The notes beneath the pieces were generated by a model. That model worked only from the letters and a program-made list of their open reading frames with translations. It had not been told where the DNA came from and made no database searches. A stretch of 64,000 bases of DNA from the NCBI RefSeq assembly GCF_004168365.1, contig NZ_CP035704.1, forward strand, positions 124,001 to 188,000, read 5' to 3'. Positions 1 to 8,844 of the stretch are shown here, piece after piece. The position numbers and the translations under genes are program-made. The DNA is from Pseudolysobacter antarcticus. Lineage in GTDB: Bacteria > Pseudomonadota > Gammaproteobacteria > Xanthomonadales > Rhodanobacteraceae. The stretch's first letter is position 1. Every line of letters begins with the position of its first letter.

Positions 1-363
1 CGCCGCCTCGCCACCGTCGAAGTTGCGCTCGAAATGGGGCGTTATCCGCAGCAGCGTTATGCGCTGATCGAGGCGATGCCGGAGACCGGTCGTTATCGGC
101 AAATCCGCAAACATTGCCACCATATTTCGCATCACATCGTCGGCGATACCAGCCACGGTCGCGGCGATCATAATCGGCTGTTTCGCATTCATTACGCGAT
201 GCACCGCATGTTGTTGCATGCGTGGCGGCTCGACTTCATCCATCCGGTGAACTTGTTGCCGCTGCAGATCGAAGCGCCGGTCGATGCGATCTGGCAGAAA
301 ATTCTCGAACGTTTTGCATGGAGCGATGCGCTGCGACATGCAGCCGATGCGGCAAGCAGCTAG
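1..363 (+). CDS. truC: tRNA pseudouridine(65) synthase TruC, C-terminal part
   Basis: The reading frame is open from base 1, so the start lies outside the window; about 120 C-terminal residues are present and end at TAG (361-363). TruC isomerises U65 of some tRNAs to pseudouridine. The visible stretch carries the family's C-terminal block: PETGRYRQIRKH, then HHISHHIVGDTSHGRGDHN and a leucine/histidine segment (MLLHAWRL, IHP). The catalytic Asp motif lies upstream and cannot be checked. The GDTSHGRGDHN spacing is closer to TruC than to RluA, C or D. yajQ follows on the same strand after about 40 bp. Confidence 0.85.
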   Translation, partial: RRLATVEVALEMGRYPQQRYALIEAMPETGRYRQIRKHCHHISHHIVGDTSHGRGDHNRLFRIHYAMHRMLLHAWRLDFIHPVNLLPLQIEAPVDAIWQKILERFAWSDALRHAADAASS

Positions 364-405
364 AATCGCGGCTCTTTTAGCGCGCGAATGTTCCGGATTT
401 TTGTC

Positions 406-888
406 ATGCCTACCTTCGATATCGTTTCCGAAATTGATCTGCACGAACTCGACAACGCGATGACGCAAGCGACCCGCGAGCTGACCACGCGTTTCGATTT
501 CAAAGGCACCAAGGCCAAGTTCGAGACCGAGGAAACCGTGATCACGATGCACGGTGATGCCGAATTCCAGCTCAAGCAGATGCTCGATATTCTCAAGCAG
601 CGTCTGGTCGGGCGCGGCATCGATATCGCCTGTGCCGAGATCGCCGATCCGGAAATCAACCTCGCCACGGCGCGGCAGAAAGTCACGCTCAAGCAAGGCA
701 TAGATCAGCCGCTGGCGAAGGAAATCATCAAGACCATCAAGGACAGCGGCCTGAAAGTGCAGACGCAAATTCAGGGCGACAAGCTGCGCGTGACCGGCAA
801 GAAACGCGACGATTTGCAGGCGGTGATGGCGCTGCTGCGCGCATCGAAAATCGAGATGCCGCTGCAATACGAAAACTTCCGCGACTGA
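406..888 (+). CDS. yajQ: YajQ family nucleotide (c-di-GMP)-binding protein
   Basis: A protein of 160 residues, the usual length of the family. The start MPTFDIVSEID (ATG at 406) matches family N-termini; an upstream in-frame ATG at 388 would add six residues and is unlikely. Hallmarks are TRFDFKG near residue 30 and a C-terminal VTGKKRDDLQAVMALLR followed by PLQYENFRD, which is the family's typical end. YajQ members are small cytoplasmic proteins of two ferredoxin-like folds that bind nucleotides; the Xanthomonas relative binds c-di-GMP and affects virulence gene transcription. A GGDEF protein is encoded about 7 kb away, but no direct link is shown. Confidence 0.93.
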   Translation: MPTFDIVSEIDLHELDNAMTQATRELTTRFDFKGTKAKFETEETVITMHGDAEFQLKQMLDILKQRLVGRGIDIACAEIADPEINLATARQKVTLKQGIDQPLAKEIIKTIKDSGLKVQTQIQGDKLRVTGKKRDDLQAVMALLRASKIEMPLQYENFRD

Positions 889-895
889 TTGCACC

Positions 896-1321
896 ATGCT
901 AGAAATAAACGCCAGGCTGAGTATTGCCGATACCGAATTGACCGAAACGTTCATCCGTTCGTCCGGGCCGGGCGGGCAGAACGTCAACAAGGTTTCGAGC
1001 GCGGTTGAGCTGCGTTTTGATGTCGCGCAATCGCCGTCGCTGCCGGAAACCTTGCGCGCGCGTCTGCTGGCGCGGCGTGATCGTCGCCTCACTGCGGAAG
1101 GCGTGCTGGTGATCCAGGCGAACCGGTTTCGCGATCAGAGTCGCAATCGCGAAGACGCGCGTCTGCGTCTTGCCGAGATCATTCGCGGCGCATTGATTGT
1201 GCCAAAAGCGCGCATCGCGACCAAGCCGACGCACGGTTCGAAAGAGCGCCGCCTGACCGGCAAACGTGTCACCAGTGGCATCAAGAAAACCCGCAGCAGC
1301 AAAGGCTGGGATCACGAGTGA
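896..1321 (+). CDS. arfB: Alternative ribosome-rescue peptidyl-tRNA hydrolase ArfB (YaeJ)
   Basis: A protein of 141 residues. It carries the release-factor catalytic motif GGQ in the context RSSGPGGQNVNKVSS (residues about 22-36) and lacks the codon-recognition domains of RF1/RF2. The basic C-terminal tail (KERRLTGKRVTSGIKKTRSSK) is the part that enters the empty mRNA channel of stalled ribosomes in this family. Function from family: hydrolyses peptidyl-tRNA on non-stop ribosomes. It starts 7 bp after yajQ, and its TGA overlaps the GTG start of the next gene (GTGA, 4 bp), which suggests translational coupling. Confidence 0.93.
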   Translation: MLEINARLSIADTELTETFIRSSGPGGQNVNKVSSAVELRFDVAQSPSLPETLRARLLARRDRRLTAEGVLVIQANRFRDQSRNREDARLRLAEIIRGALIVPKARIATKPTHGSKERRLTGKRVTSGIKKTRSSKGWDHE

Positions 1322-1911
1322 GCAAACATCTGCCAGATGCCTTGCCACCACGTGCGCCGCAATTTGCGCAAAACGCCACGCGGCGTTTTTTCCGCTGGCT
1401 GCTCGGCGTCTGTGGCTGGAAACTGGTCGGCGAAATTCCGAACGTACCCAAGGTCATCGCGATCGTCGCGCCGCATAGCTCGTGGTGGGATGGCTGGTGG
1501 GCGCTGATGTTCATGGTGGCGATGGGTTTCAAGGTGTCGTTCATCGCCAAGAACGAATTGTTCGTCGGCCCGCTCGGCTGGCTACTACGCAAACTCGGCG
1601 GACTCGCCACCGATCGCAGTGTGGCGAACGGCACGATCGGCCAGCTCAGCGCCGAGTTTGCGAGTCGTGATCAATTCTGGGTTGCGCTCGCACCCGAAGG
1701 CACGCGCAAGAAAGTACAGAAGTGGAAAAGTGGATTCTGGCACCTCGCCCGTGCCACCGACGTGCCGATCGTGATGGTATCGCTGCACTATCCCGACAAG
1801 ACCCTCGGCTTCGGCCCGCTGCTCGAAACCAGCGACGATCTGGATGCCGACATGGCGCGCATCCGTGCGTATTACGTGCCGTTCCAGGGTAAGCATCGCG
1901 GCACGGTGTAG
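1318..1911 (+). CDS. 1-acyl-sn-glycerol-3-phosphate acyltransferase-like (PlsC family)
   Basis: A protein of 197 residues starting with GTG at 1318, overlapping the arfB stop. Acyltransferase block I is HSSWWD (H-x4-D, about residue 53) and the later block is APEGTRK (about residue 123), the phosphate-binding motif of the LPLAT superfamily. The FIAKNELF segment between them is the typical block II. It is shorter than PlsC of E. coli (245 aa) and has no long N-terminal membrane anchor, so it resembles the small membrane-associated acyltransferases of unknown acceptor. It probably acylates a lysolipid or related alcohol at the inner membrane; the substrate cannot be read from sequence. Confidence 0.8.
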   Translation: MSKHLPDALPPRAPQFAQNATRRFFRWLLGVCGWKLVGEIPNVPKVIAIVAPHSSWWDGWWALMFMVAMGFKVSFIAKNELFVGPLGWLLRKLGGLATDRSVANGTIGQLSAEFASRDQFWVALAPEGTRKKVQKWKSGFWHLARATDVPIVMVSLHYPDKTLGFGPLLETSDDLDADMARIRAYYVPFQGKHRGTV

Positions 1912-1982
1912 TCGCCCGCCGCAACCGTTAAACCTTCCTGCGTATCTGTGCATCTGACTGCTCGACACCACAGGAGAACGAC

Positions 1983-2816
1983 GTGCGCAAATCCCTGCTA
2001 CTGCTTCCGCTGCTTTTCCCGCTCACCGCGCTGGCCAACGAATGCCAGTTCGAGGCGAGCCGCGATTTCCAGATCGATCCGGCCGGATTGCGCGCGCTGG
2101 CAACCGAGCTCGGCTCGTCCGATCTGCAAGTCGAAGGCGTCGCCGGACTCACGCATATCGAAGTCCATGGCCGCGCCTGCGCGTCCGAACAAGCGTGGTT
2201 GACCGATCTCGACGTGGCTCAGAAACGCGACGGCGATCGTGTCGTTCTCACGCCTGCGCATCCGCAGCGCAACAACAGTTTTGGTCTGTTCCATTCGAGC
2301 TACGCCTACATCGATCTGCACGTGCGTATGCCAACCAGTTTACTGTTGGATATTCATAGCGGCTCCGGCGATGCCGTAGTGCGCGATCTCGCGGCGCTGA
2401 ATTTCAGCGCCGGCTCGGGCGATCTGGCGGCGAAAAATATCACCGGGCCGATGCAAGTCAAGGTCAGTTCCGGCGATGTGCAGGCCAGCGATATCGGCGG
2501 TCTAGAAGTGACGTCGGCCGGTTCTGGCAATATCACTGCCGGACAAGTGCACGGCGATATCAAGGTTGGTCATGTCGGCTCGGGCGACCTGGAATTTTCC
2601 GATGTCAGCGGCGGCGTGAGCGTCGACAAGGTAGGTTCGGGCAACCTGGATGCGAATCGTATCAAGGGCGATGTGAGCATCGGCGCGATCGGTTCGGGCG
2701 ATGTCCATGTCGATGGCGTCGGTGGCAATTTCACCGTCGCCGCGAAGGGCAGCGGCGATATTCACCAGCATAATGTCAGCGGCCGCGTCGACGTGCCACG
2801 CAGTCGCGATCGCTGA
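1983..2816 (+). CDS. Exported GIN-domain (DUF2807-like) beta-helix protein
   Basis: A protein of 277 residues from a GTG start at 1983, supported by AGGAG 8 bp upstream. It has a signal peptide (MRKSLLLLPLLFPLTALA, cleavage before NECQ). From about residue 120 the protein is built of a repeating GSGD/SGSGN motif spaced every 16-20 residues, giving a right-handed beta-solenoid of the kind called putative auto-transporter adhesin head GIN domain. Two Cys (about residues 21 and 63) could form a disulfide. Likely periplasmic or outer surface. No catalytic motif is seen and the role is unknown. It ends 35 bp before a bidirectional terminator. Confidence 0.75.
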   Translation: MRKSLLLLPLLFPLTALANECQFEASRDFQIDPAGLRALATELGSSDLQVEGVAGLTHIEVHGRACASEQAWLTDLDVAQKRDGDRVVLTPAHPQRNNSFGLFHSSYAYIDLHVRMPTSLLLDIHSGSGDAVVRDLAALNFSAGSGDLAAKNITGPMQVKVSSGDVQASDIGGLEVTSAGSGNITAGQVHGDIKVGHVGSGDLEFSDVSGGVSVDKVGSGNLDANRIKGDVSIGAIGSGDVHVDGVGGNFTVAAKGSGDIHQHNVSGRVDVPRSRDR

Positions 2817-2850
2817 GCCTCGTTGCAGATATTGAGCTGACTTCAGAGCC

Positions 2851-2871
2851 GGAGCGTTGTCTCAACGCTCC
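2851..2871. terminator. Bidirectional stem-loop between convergent genes
   Basis: GGAGCGTTG and CAACGCTCC form a perfect 9-bp stem around a TCT loop. It lies between the GIN-domain gene and the convergent LysR gene, whose TGA (2862-2864) is inside the hairpin. No long T-tract follows on either side, so termination efficiency is uncertain. Confidence 0.55.
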
Positions 2872-3893
2872 GAATGACCCGCCTCGTAATAGTCCCGGTG
2901 GGAGAACAGCGCCGGGCGAATGAGGTTGATGAACGCGTGCGCCTGCGGACTCAGGTACTTGCCCTTGCGGATCACCACGCCGTAACTGCGCTGCGGAAAA
3001 TACTGTTTCATGTTGCGCACGGCGAGCCGGTCGTTCGGCGTCAGGCAAATGCCGGTGACGATGGAAATGCCTAAACCCATCGCGACGTATTGCTTGATCA
3101 CATCCCAGCCGCCGACTTCGATGGCGACGTGGAACGGCACCTTGCGCTGCTGAAAAATCAGGTCGACCAGGCGATACGTGGTGAGTCGACGCGGCGGTAG
3201 AATCAAGCCATACGGACTGAGGTCTTCGAGCTGCACGTCGGCCTTGTTCGCGAGCGCATGATCCTCGGGCATGATCAGCATCGGGTCGAAGTGATACACC
3301 GATTCGTAGGCCAGATCGTTCGGCACATCGATCATTGAGCCGACCGCAAAATCGACCTCGTCCGAGCGCAGCAACGCCAGACCATCCTTGCCGGTAACGT
3401 TGTGCAATTGCAGGCGCACGGTCGGATGTTGCGCGCGAAACGCCTGCACCAGCGCCGGCAGCAGATACTGGATGGTCGATGCGCCCGCGGCGATATTCAG
3501 CTCGCCCGCATCCTGCCTTTTCAAGCGACTGAGAAATTCGCTTTCGAGACCTTCCAGGCCATCGATCATCGGCAGCGCGAGATCGTATAACGCCTGGCCG
3601 GCGCGCGTGAGTTGCACCCGACGACGCGTGCGTTCGAGCAGCCGCATGCCGAGTTCTTTTTCGAGCGCACCGAGCTGCAGGCTGATCGATGGCTGGCTCA
3701 AAAACAGCGCTTCGGCCGCGCGTGACAAGGTGCCGAGTTTCACGGTGTAACAGAACGCACGCAGTTGCTTGAGGCGATTGCCTTTGTAGTAGAAACGTTC
3801 GGGTGCGCGTTGCGTATCCGCGGCATTTTTGCGCGGTCGTCCGCGCGTCGCGACCTTGCCGGGTGGCGGTAGTACGGATTTACCTTTGTCCAT
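2862..3893 (-). CDS. LysR-family regulator with basic N-terminal extension
   Basis: A protein of 343 residues. The LysR winged helix is at about residues 40-100 (LKQLRAFCYTVKLGTLSRAA, then LSQPSISLQLGALEKELG), followed by a substrate-binding domain (INRL-like AGELNIAAGASTIQYLLP onward). Unusually, about 38 residues precede the HTH; they include RGRPRK, which matches the core of an AT-hook. The gene is divergent from aceB across 161 bp, so it is probably the regulator of the glyoxylate shunt in response to a C2 or acyl metabolite (inference from position). No Shine-Dalgarno is visible before the ATG at 3893; a 16-bp palindrome sits there instead. A later start is possible but would remove only the basic tail. 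Confidence 0.88.
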   Translation of the reverse strand: MDKGKSVLPPPGKVATRGRPRKNAADTQRAPERFYYKGNRLKQLRAFCYTVKLGTLSRAAEALFLSQPSISLQLGALEKELGMRLLERTRRRVQLTRAGQALYDLALPMIDGLEGLESEFLSRLKRQDAGELNIAAGASTIQYLLPALVQAFRAQHPTVRLQLHNVTGKDGLALLRSDEVDFAVGSMIDVPNDLAYESVYHFDPMLIMPEDHALANKADVQLEDLSPYGLILPPRRLTTYRLVDLIFQQRKVPFHVAIEVGGWDVIKQYVAMGLGISIVTGICLTPNDRLAVRNMKQYFPQRSYGVVIRKGKYLSPQAHAFINLIRPALFSHRDYYEAGHSER

Positions 3894-4054
3894 TATTCAA
3901 ACGATCGTTTGACATGCACTTCCCAATCAAGCACTTGCAAGCACTTGGGCTATGTATTAACAAAACCAATGAAATGTATTGAAACATTTGTTTTGTCAAA
4001 CCGCCAGCAACACGCCTAGTCTCTGCTGCAATGCAACCATAGCTGGAGTTTGGC
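3894..4054. promoter_or_regulatory. Divergent LysR/aceB control region
   Basis: Three symmetrical elements are visible: a perfect 16-bp palindrome TCAAACGATCGTTTGA at 3897-3912, 3 bp upstream of the LysR ATG; two back-to-back copies of CAAGCACTTG at 3928-3947, each a near palindrome; and AAATGT-N6-ACATTT at 3972-3989. LysR-type proteins bind such dyads, so these are candidate operators for autoregulation and for aceBA control. aceB has its own ribosome site (GGAG at 4044-4047). Promoter hexamers were not assigned with confidence. Confidence 0.5.
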
Positions 4055-5653
4055 ATGTCAGTATCGAAGCACAGCGCAAGCCCCGCCGTCGTGACTGCGA
4101 GCGCCGCACTGCTACCCGGTTATGCGTCGATCCTGACGCCGGAGGCTTTGGCTTTCCTGGCCGAACTGCACCGCCAATTCGACAGCACACGCCTTGCTTT
4201 GCTGGCCGCGCGCGAGGAGCGCCAAGCGCGTTTTGACGCTGGCGAATTGCCGGATTTCCTGGCCGAAACGCGCGCCATCCGCGAATCCGACTGGCAAGTG
4301 GCGGAAATCCCTGCTGCGCTGCAAGATCGCCGTGTCGAGATCACCGGTCCGGTGGATCGCAAGATGATCATCAACGCGCTGAATTCCGGCGCCCGCGTGT
4401 TCATGGCCGACTTCGAGGATTCGACCTGCCCGACCTGGGAAAACCTGCTGGACGGCCAGATCAATCTGCGCGATGCGAATGCCGGCACGATTGTTTTTAC
4501 TTCGGCCGAGGGTCGCGAATACAAACTCAACGAGCACATCGCTACCTTGATCGTGCGTCCGCGCGGCTGGCATCTGCCGGAGAAACACGTGTCGGTGGAT
4601 GGTGTGCTGATGTCCGCCAGCCTGTTCGATTTTGGTCTGTACGCTTTCCACAATGCGCAGCGCCTTAGCACCCGCGCGCTCGGTCCGTTCTTCTATCTGC
4701 CGAAACTGCAGAGCCACAAGGAAGCCGCATTGTGGGATGAGGTGATGGCTTTTGCCGAGGTGCGCCTCGGCCTGGCGATCGGCACGATGAAGGTGACGGT
4801 GCTGATCGAAACGCTGCCTGCGGTGTTCGAGATGCACGAGATCCTGCACGCGCTGAAGGGCCGTATCGCCGGCCTGAATTGCGGACGCTGGGATTACATT
4901 TTCAGCTATCTGAAAACCTTCCGTGCGCATCGCGATCACGTCCTGCCGGAACGCAGCCAGGTCAACATGACCGTGCCGTTCCTCAAAAATTATTCCGAGC
5001 TGCTGATCCAGACCTGTCACCGCCGCGGCGCGTTCGCAATGGGCGGCATGGCGGCGCAGATTCCGATCAGCGGCGACGCAACTGCGAACGAAGCCGCGAT
5101 GGCGCGCGTACGTGCCGACAAGTTGCGTGAAGTTACTGCCGGTCACGATGGTACGTGGGTGGCGCATCCGGGTTTGATTCCACTGGCGATGGAAATTTTC
5201 AATGCGCATATGCCGACGCCGAATCAGCTCGACGTGAAACGCGACGATGTGCATGTCGAGCGCGATCAACTCATCGCGCCATCGCTCGGCGGCATCACGC
5301 GCGCCGGCGTGCGCAACAACATCGACGTCGGCGTGCGTTATCTCGCGGCGTGGCTGGACGGACTCGGCTGCGTACCGATTCACAACCTAATGGAAGATGC
5401 CGCGACCGCCGAAATTTCGCGCACGCAATTGTGGCAATGGCTGCACCACGGCGAGCTCAAACTGGACGATGGCACGCCGCTGGATTTTGTCCTGTTCGAT
5501 GCGCTGCTGAATGAGGTCGGCGCCGAACTCGCGCCGCTCGCGATTCCCGGCCGTGCGCGTATCGCCGAAGCCGCGGCCTTGTTTGGCGAACTCACGCACG
5601 CCAAGCGCCTCGCCGATTTCCTCACGCTGCCGGCGTACGAACGCCTTGCGTGA
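4055..5653 (+). CDS. aceB: Malate synthase A
   Basis: A protein of 532 residues, the normal size of isoform A (about 530). It condenses glyoxylate with acetyl-CoA to malate in the cytoplasm. Family landmarks: GPVDRKMIINALNSGARVFM with MADFEDS (about residues 95-130), the RPRGWHLPEKH segment, NCGRWDYIFS (about residue 275) and the GMAAQIP / AHPGL blocks near residues 330-370. It is followed by aceA after 130 bp on the same strand and is divergent from a LysR gene, so the two enzymes of the glyoxylate shunt form one locus. A ribosome site GGAG precedes the ATG. Confidence 0.96.
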   Translation: MSVSKHSASPAVVTASAALLPGYASILTPEALAFLAELHRQFDSTRLALLAAREERQARFDAGELPDFLAETRAIRESDWQVAEIPAALQDRRVEITGPVDRKMIINALNSGARVFMADFEDSTCPTWENLLDGQINLRDANAGTIVFTSAEGREYKLNEHIATLIVRPRGWHLPEKHVSVDGVLMSASLFDFGLYAFHNAQRLSTRALGPFFYLPKLQSHKEAALWDEVMAFAEVRLGLAIGTMKVTVLIETLPAVFEMHEILHALKGRIAGLNCGRWDYIFSYLKTFRAHRDHVLPERSQVNMTVPFLKNYSELLIQTCHRRGAFAMGGMAAQIPISGDATANEAAMARVRADKLREVTAGHDGTWVAHPGLIPLAMEIFNAHMPTPNQLDVKRDDVHVERDQLIAPSLGGITRAGVRNNIDVGVRYLAAWLDGLGCVPIHNLMEDAATAEISRTQLWQWLHHGELKLDDGTPLDFVLFDALLNEVGAELAPLAIPGRARIAEAAALFGELTHAKRLADFLTLPAYERLA

Positions 5654-5783
5654 AAGCATCGCAATAGCAGCGGCGCGGAGCGCGGTTGAGCTTGTAAACA
5701 ACGCATGGAAGCCAAGCAACAACAAAACAGCAACGCCTGGAAATCCGTTTGTAGTCACCCCGAAAACCTGAGAGGTTCTGGCA

Positions 5784-7082
5784 ATGAAAACGACGCTCCC
5801 CACCGCCGACCAGCTGAAGCTGGAATGGTCGAACAATTCCCGCTGGGCCGGCATCAAGCGCCCGTACACTGCCGAAGAAGTGGTGCGCCTGCGCGGCACC
5901 GTGCAGATCGAACATTCGCTCGCGCGCCGCGGCGCCGAACGGCTGTGGCGTTCGCTGCACGAAGAAAGTTACGTCAACGCGCTCGGCGCGCTGACCGGCA
6001 ACCAGGCCATGCAGCAGGTCAAGGCCGGCCTCAAGGCGATTTATCTATCCGGCTGGCAAGTGGCCGCCGATGCCAACACCGCCGGCGAAATGTATCCCGA
6101 TCAATCCTTGTATCCGGTCGACTCCGTGCCGAACGTGGTGCGCAAGATCAACCAGACTCTCACGCGTGCCGACCAGATTTATCACGCCGAAGGCAAAGAT
6201 GAAATCGACTGGCTGGTGCCGATCGTGGCCGATGCCGAAGCCGGTTTCGGTGGCGTGCTCAACGCGCACGAGCTCATGAAACACATGATCGAGGCCGGTG
6301 CGGCCGGCGTGCATTTCGAGGATCAACTGGCCTCGGCGAAAAAGTGCGGCCACATGGGCGGCAAGGTGCTGGTGCCGACACAGGAAGCAGTGCAGAAACT
6401 CATCGCCGCGCGTCTTGCTGCCGATATCGCCGGCGTGCCGACGATCATCGTCGCACGCACCGACGCGATGGGCGCCGCGTTGCTGACCTCGGATGTGGAT
6501 GAGAACGATCGACCGTTCTGCAACGGCAAGCGTACCGTCGAAGGTTTTTACGAAGCACGCGAAGGCATCGAACAAGCAATTTCGCGCGGTCTCGCTTACG
6601 CGCCGTATGCCGACCTGATCTGGTGCGAAACCTCGACACCGTCGCTGGCGCAGGCCAAGCAGTTTGCCGATGCGATCCACGCCAAGTTTCCGGGCAAGTT
6701 GCTCGCCTACAATTGCTCGCCGAGCTTCAACTGGAAGAAGAATCTCGATGAAGCCACGATCGCGAGTTTCCAGAAAGACCTCGGCGCGATGGGCTACAAA
6801 TTCCAGTTCATCACGCTCGCCGGTTTCCATGCGCTGAATTATTCGATGTGGAATCTCGCGCAAGGTTACAAGGAGCGCCAGATGGCCGCGTATGTCGAGT
6901 TGCAGGAAGCCGAATTCGCGGCCGAACCGCGCGGCTACACCGCCGCCAAACACCAGCGCGAAGTCGGCACCGGTTATTTCGATCTGGTCAATGAAGTCAT
7001 CAATGGCGGTACATCGTCGCTATCGGCCTTGCACGGTTCGACCGAGCAGGAACAGTTCCACGCCAAGGCCAGCGCGGCCTGA
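5784..7082 (+). CDS. aceA: Isocitrate lyase
   Basis: A protein of 432 residues, matching the short bacterial isoform. It splits isocitrate to glyoxylate and succinate. The signature with the catalytic cysteine, KKCGHMGGK, is at about residues 189-197; the metal/substrate segment [14 protein letters not shown] ([14 protein letters not shown]) and [14 protein letters not shown] are present. Downstream of aceB in the same orientation with a weak GAGAGG ribosome site. A strong stem-loop follows the stop. Together with malate synthase it lets the cell grow on acetate or fatty acids. Confidence 0.97.
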   Translation: MKTTLPTADQLKLEWSNNSRWAGIKRPYTAEEVVRLRGTVQIEHSLARRGAERLWRSLHEESYVNALGALTGNQAMQQVKAGLKAIYLSGWQVAADANTAGEMYPDQSLYPVDSVPNVVRKINQTLTRADQIYHAEGKDEIDWLVPIVADAEAGFGGVLNAHELMKHMIEAGAAGVHFEDQLASAKKCGHMGGKVLVPTQEAVQKLIAARLAADIAGVPTIIVARTDAMGAALLTSDVDENDRPFCNGKRTVEGFYEAREGIEQAISRGLAYAPYADLIWCETSTPSLAQAKQFADAIHAKFPGKLLAYNCSPSFNWKKNLDEATIASFQKDLGAMGYKFQFITLAGFHALNYSMWNLAQGYKERQMAAYVELQEAEFAAEPRGYTAAKHQREVGTGYFDLVNEVINGGTSSLSALHGSTEQEQFHAKASAA

Positions 7083-7094
7083 TAGCGATAACCA

Positions 7095-7124
7095 CTATCG
7101 GCGCGGTGATGACCGCGCCGATAG
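7095..7124 (+). terminator. Stem-loop after aceA
   Basis: A perfect 13-bp inverted repeat (CTATCGGCGCGGT with its complement) closes a GATG loop 12 bp after the aceA stop. The stem is GC-rich and should be very stable. No U-tract follows, so it may act as an mRNA 3' end stabiliser rather than as a classical terminator. Confidence 0.6.
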
Positions 7125-7213
7125 ACTGCATTGCAACGTGCCGCGCCGGTCATTCTGATTGCCACGCCGTTGCGTTATGATCGCGGGCAGATTCAGGGGC
7201 CACGGGCACAGCA

Positions 7214-8317
7214 TTGTCGAACCTACCGACCACACCATCGTCTGCCGCCGCTGATCTGGCGGCAAATCAGGCCAAGGCTCGCGCGCCATTGTTGCCGCGC
7301 GAGCTGAGCGATGACGAACTCGCCGTATTTGCAGCGGTCAGTACGCGTCGTGATTTGGACGTGGGCGAAATCGTTTTTCAGCACGGCGAAGTCGGTCGCT
7401 GCATGTACATTATCGAGTCGGGCGAAATCCGTCTGGAATTCGGCGACGATCTGCCCGACAAATTGATCGGCGAGCGTACTTTTTTCGGCGAGCTGACTTT
7501 GTTCATCGGCAACCACGCGCGCGGCGCAACTGCGATCGCGGCGACGCCGGCCACGGTGCATGTGGTCGATCATGCCGCCTTCGAACAACTCATGCTGCAC
7601 GAGCCACGCCACCTCGCGCATTTCATGCGGCGCTCGTTTTCGTATCTGGTGGCGAGCGAACAGCAATTGATCGCCAATCAGAAACGCCGCAACGAAGATC
7701 TGCTCGCCACGCTGAATTCACTGCATCTGACCCAATCCGAACTCGCCGCCACCGAACGCTTGGTGCAAACCGACGAGCTCACCAATCTGTGCAATCGTCG
7801 CGGCCTGTATCGGTTTCTCAAGCGCGTGCAGGAAGGCCCGGCGATGGATAGTGCGCTTGGTTTGTTGCTGGTGGATCTGGATCAGTTCAAACGCATCAAC
7901 GATCATTGCGGCCATGCGATCGGCGATCAGGTATTGCGTGCGGCCGGGCAGGAGGTGCTCAGCGCCGCTGCCGCCTCGGATCTGCCGTGCCGGCTTGGCG
8001 GCGATGAATTTGCGTTGCTCACTTACGTCGCAAATATCGAGGAGCTGGAAATGCGCGCCGCGCAGATCGCCAGCGCGATTCGCTCGTTACGTTTCCCGTC
8101 GCCGAATCAGCATTTGCGCATCAGCGTCAGCATCGGCGGCGGCATGTGCGCGCTCGATCAGCCGTGGGCAAACTGGTATAGCGAGGCCGATGCTGCGCTG
8201 TATGACATCAAGGCGCGCGGCGGTGATGGCTGGTTGATTCTCGGCAGTAATGCGTCGGTAAATCGACCGTCGGCCAGCGATTCGGCAGCATGCGTGGCGG
8301 AACAGATCAGGCCCTGA
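7214..8317 (+). CDS. Cyclic-nucleotide-binding domain plus GGDEF diguanylate cyclase
   Basis: A protein of 367 residues from a TTG start at 7214. Residues about 35-150 form a CRP-like cNMP-binding domain (FFGELTLFIGNHARGATAIA resembles the phosphate-binding cassette). A coiled linker leads to a GGDEF domain starting at DELTNLCNRRGL (about residue 190), with an intact GGDEF active site at about residue 262. No RxxD inhibitory site precedes it (the segment reads SDLPCR), so product inhibition may be absent. No transmembrane segment, hence a soluble enzyme making c-di-GMP from GTP, perhaps gated by a cyclic mononucleotide. The last 258 coding bases are repeated downstream (see repeat). It lies upstream of a nucleotide-cyclase-like gene. 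Confidence 0.88.
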   Translation: MSNLPTTPSSAAADLAANQAKARAPLLPRELSDDELAVFAAVSTRRDLDVGEIVFQHGEVGRCMYIIESGEIRLEFGDDLPDKLIGERTFFGELTLFIGNHARGATAIAATPATVHVVDHAAFEQLMLHEPRHLAHFMRRSFSYLVASEQQLIANQKRRNEDLLATLNSLHLTQSELAATERLVQTDELTNLCNRRGLYRFLKRVQEGPAMDSALGLLLVDLDQFKRINDHCGHAIGDQVLRAAGQEVLSAAAASDLPCRLGGDEFALLTYVANIEELEMRAAQIASAIRSLRFPSPNQHLRISVSIGGGMCALDQPWANWYSEADAALYDIKARGGDGWLILGSNASVNRPSASDSAACVAEQIRP

Positions 8318-8747
8318 TTCACGCTTGAAATCCGGACGTTTCGACGCTAAAAGTCGGCGTTGTTGGCGCGATACTGGCAAGTACGACACGCTTCGCGCAC
8401 AATGCGCAGATCGCCAGCGCGATTCGCTCGTTGCGTTTCCCGTCGCCGAATCAGCATTTGCGCATCAGCGTCAGCATCGGCGGCGGCATGTGTGCGCTCG
8501 ATCAGCCGTGGGCAAACTGGTATAGCGAGGCTGATGCTGCGCTGTACGACATCAAGGCGCGCGGCGGTGATGGCTGGTTGATTCTCGGCAGCAATGCGAC
8601 GATAAATCGACCGTCAGCCAGCGATTCGGCAGCGTGCGTGGCGGAACAGATCAGGCCCTGATTCGCGCTTCAAATCCGGACGTTTCGACGCTAAAAGTCG
8701 GCGTTGTTGGCGCGATACTGGCAAGTACGACACGCTTCGCGCACAAT
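8060..8747 (+). repeat. 344-bp tandem duplication of the GGDEF gene 3' end
   Basis: Bases 8060-8403 and 8404-8747 are abutting direct copies with 11 substitutions and no indels (about 97% identical). Copy 1 holds the last 258 coding bases of the GGDEF gene plus 86 bp downstream. Copy 2 preserves the same C-terminal reading frame to its stop (8661) but has no start of its own. Nine differences fall in the coding part and seven of these are silent; the last 74 bp are identical. The 8318-8844 interval holds nothing else that looks like a gene. Confidence 0.95.
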
Positions 8748-8844
8748 TGCACAAATCACGCAATATTCACGCTTGTAAAACAGCGTGTCTTTTCGTGGTT
8801 TTTCGGCGAAAGCTGCCGACCGCGATACGTCATGGCAGGGTTAC

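Noticed and set aside
4112..5383. Long antisense ORF (423 codons) opposite aceB
   Set aside because: Shadow of the high-GC reading frame of aceB; no recognisable protein features and no ribosome site.
8431..8661. ORF in copy 2 of the 344-bp duplication as a separate gene
   Set aside because: It has only the last third of a GGDEF domain, no ribosome site and starts at an internal Leu codon; it is a duplication relic.
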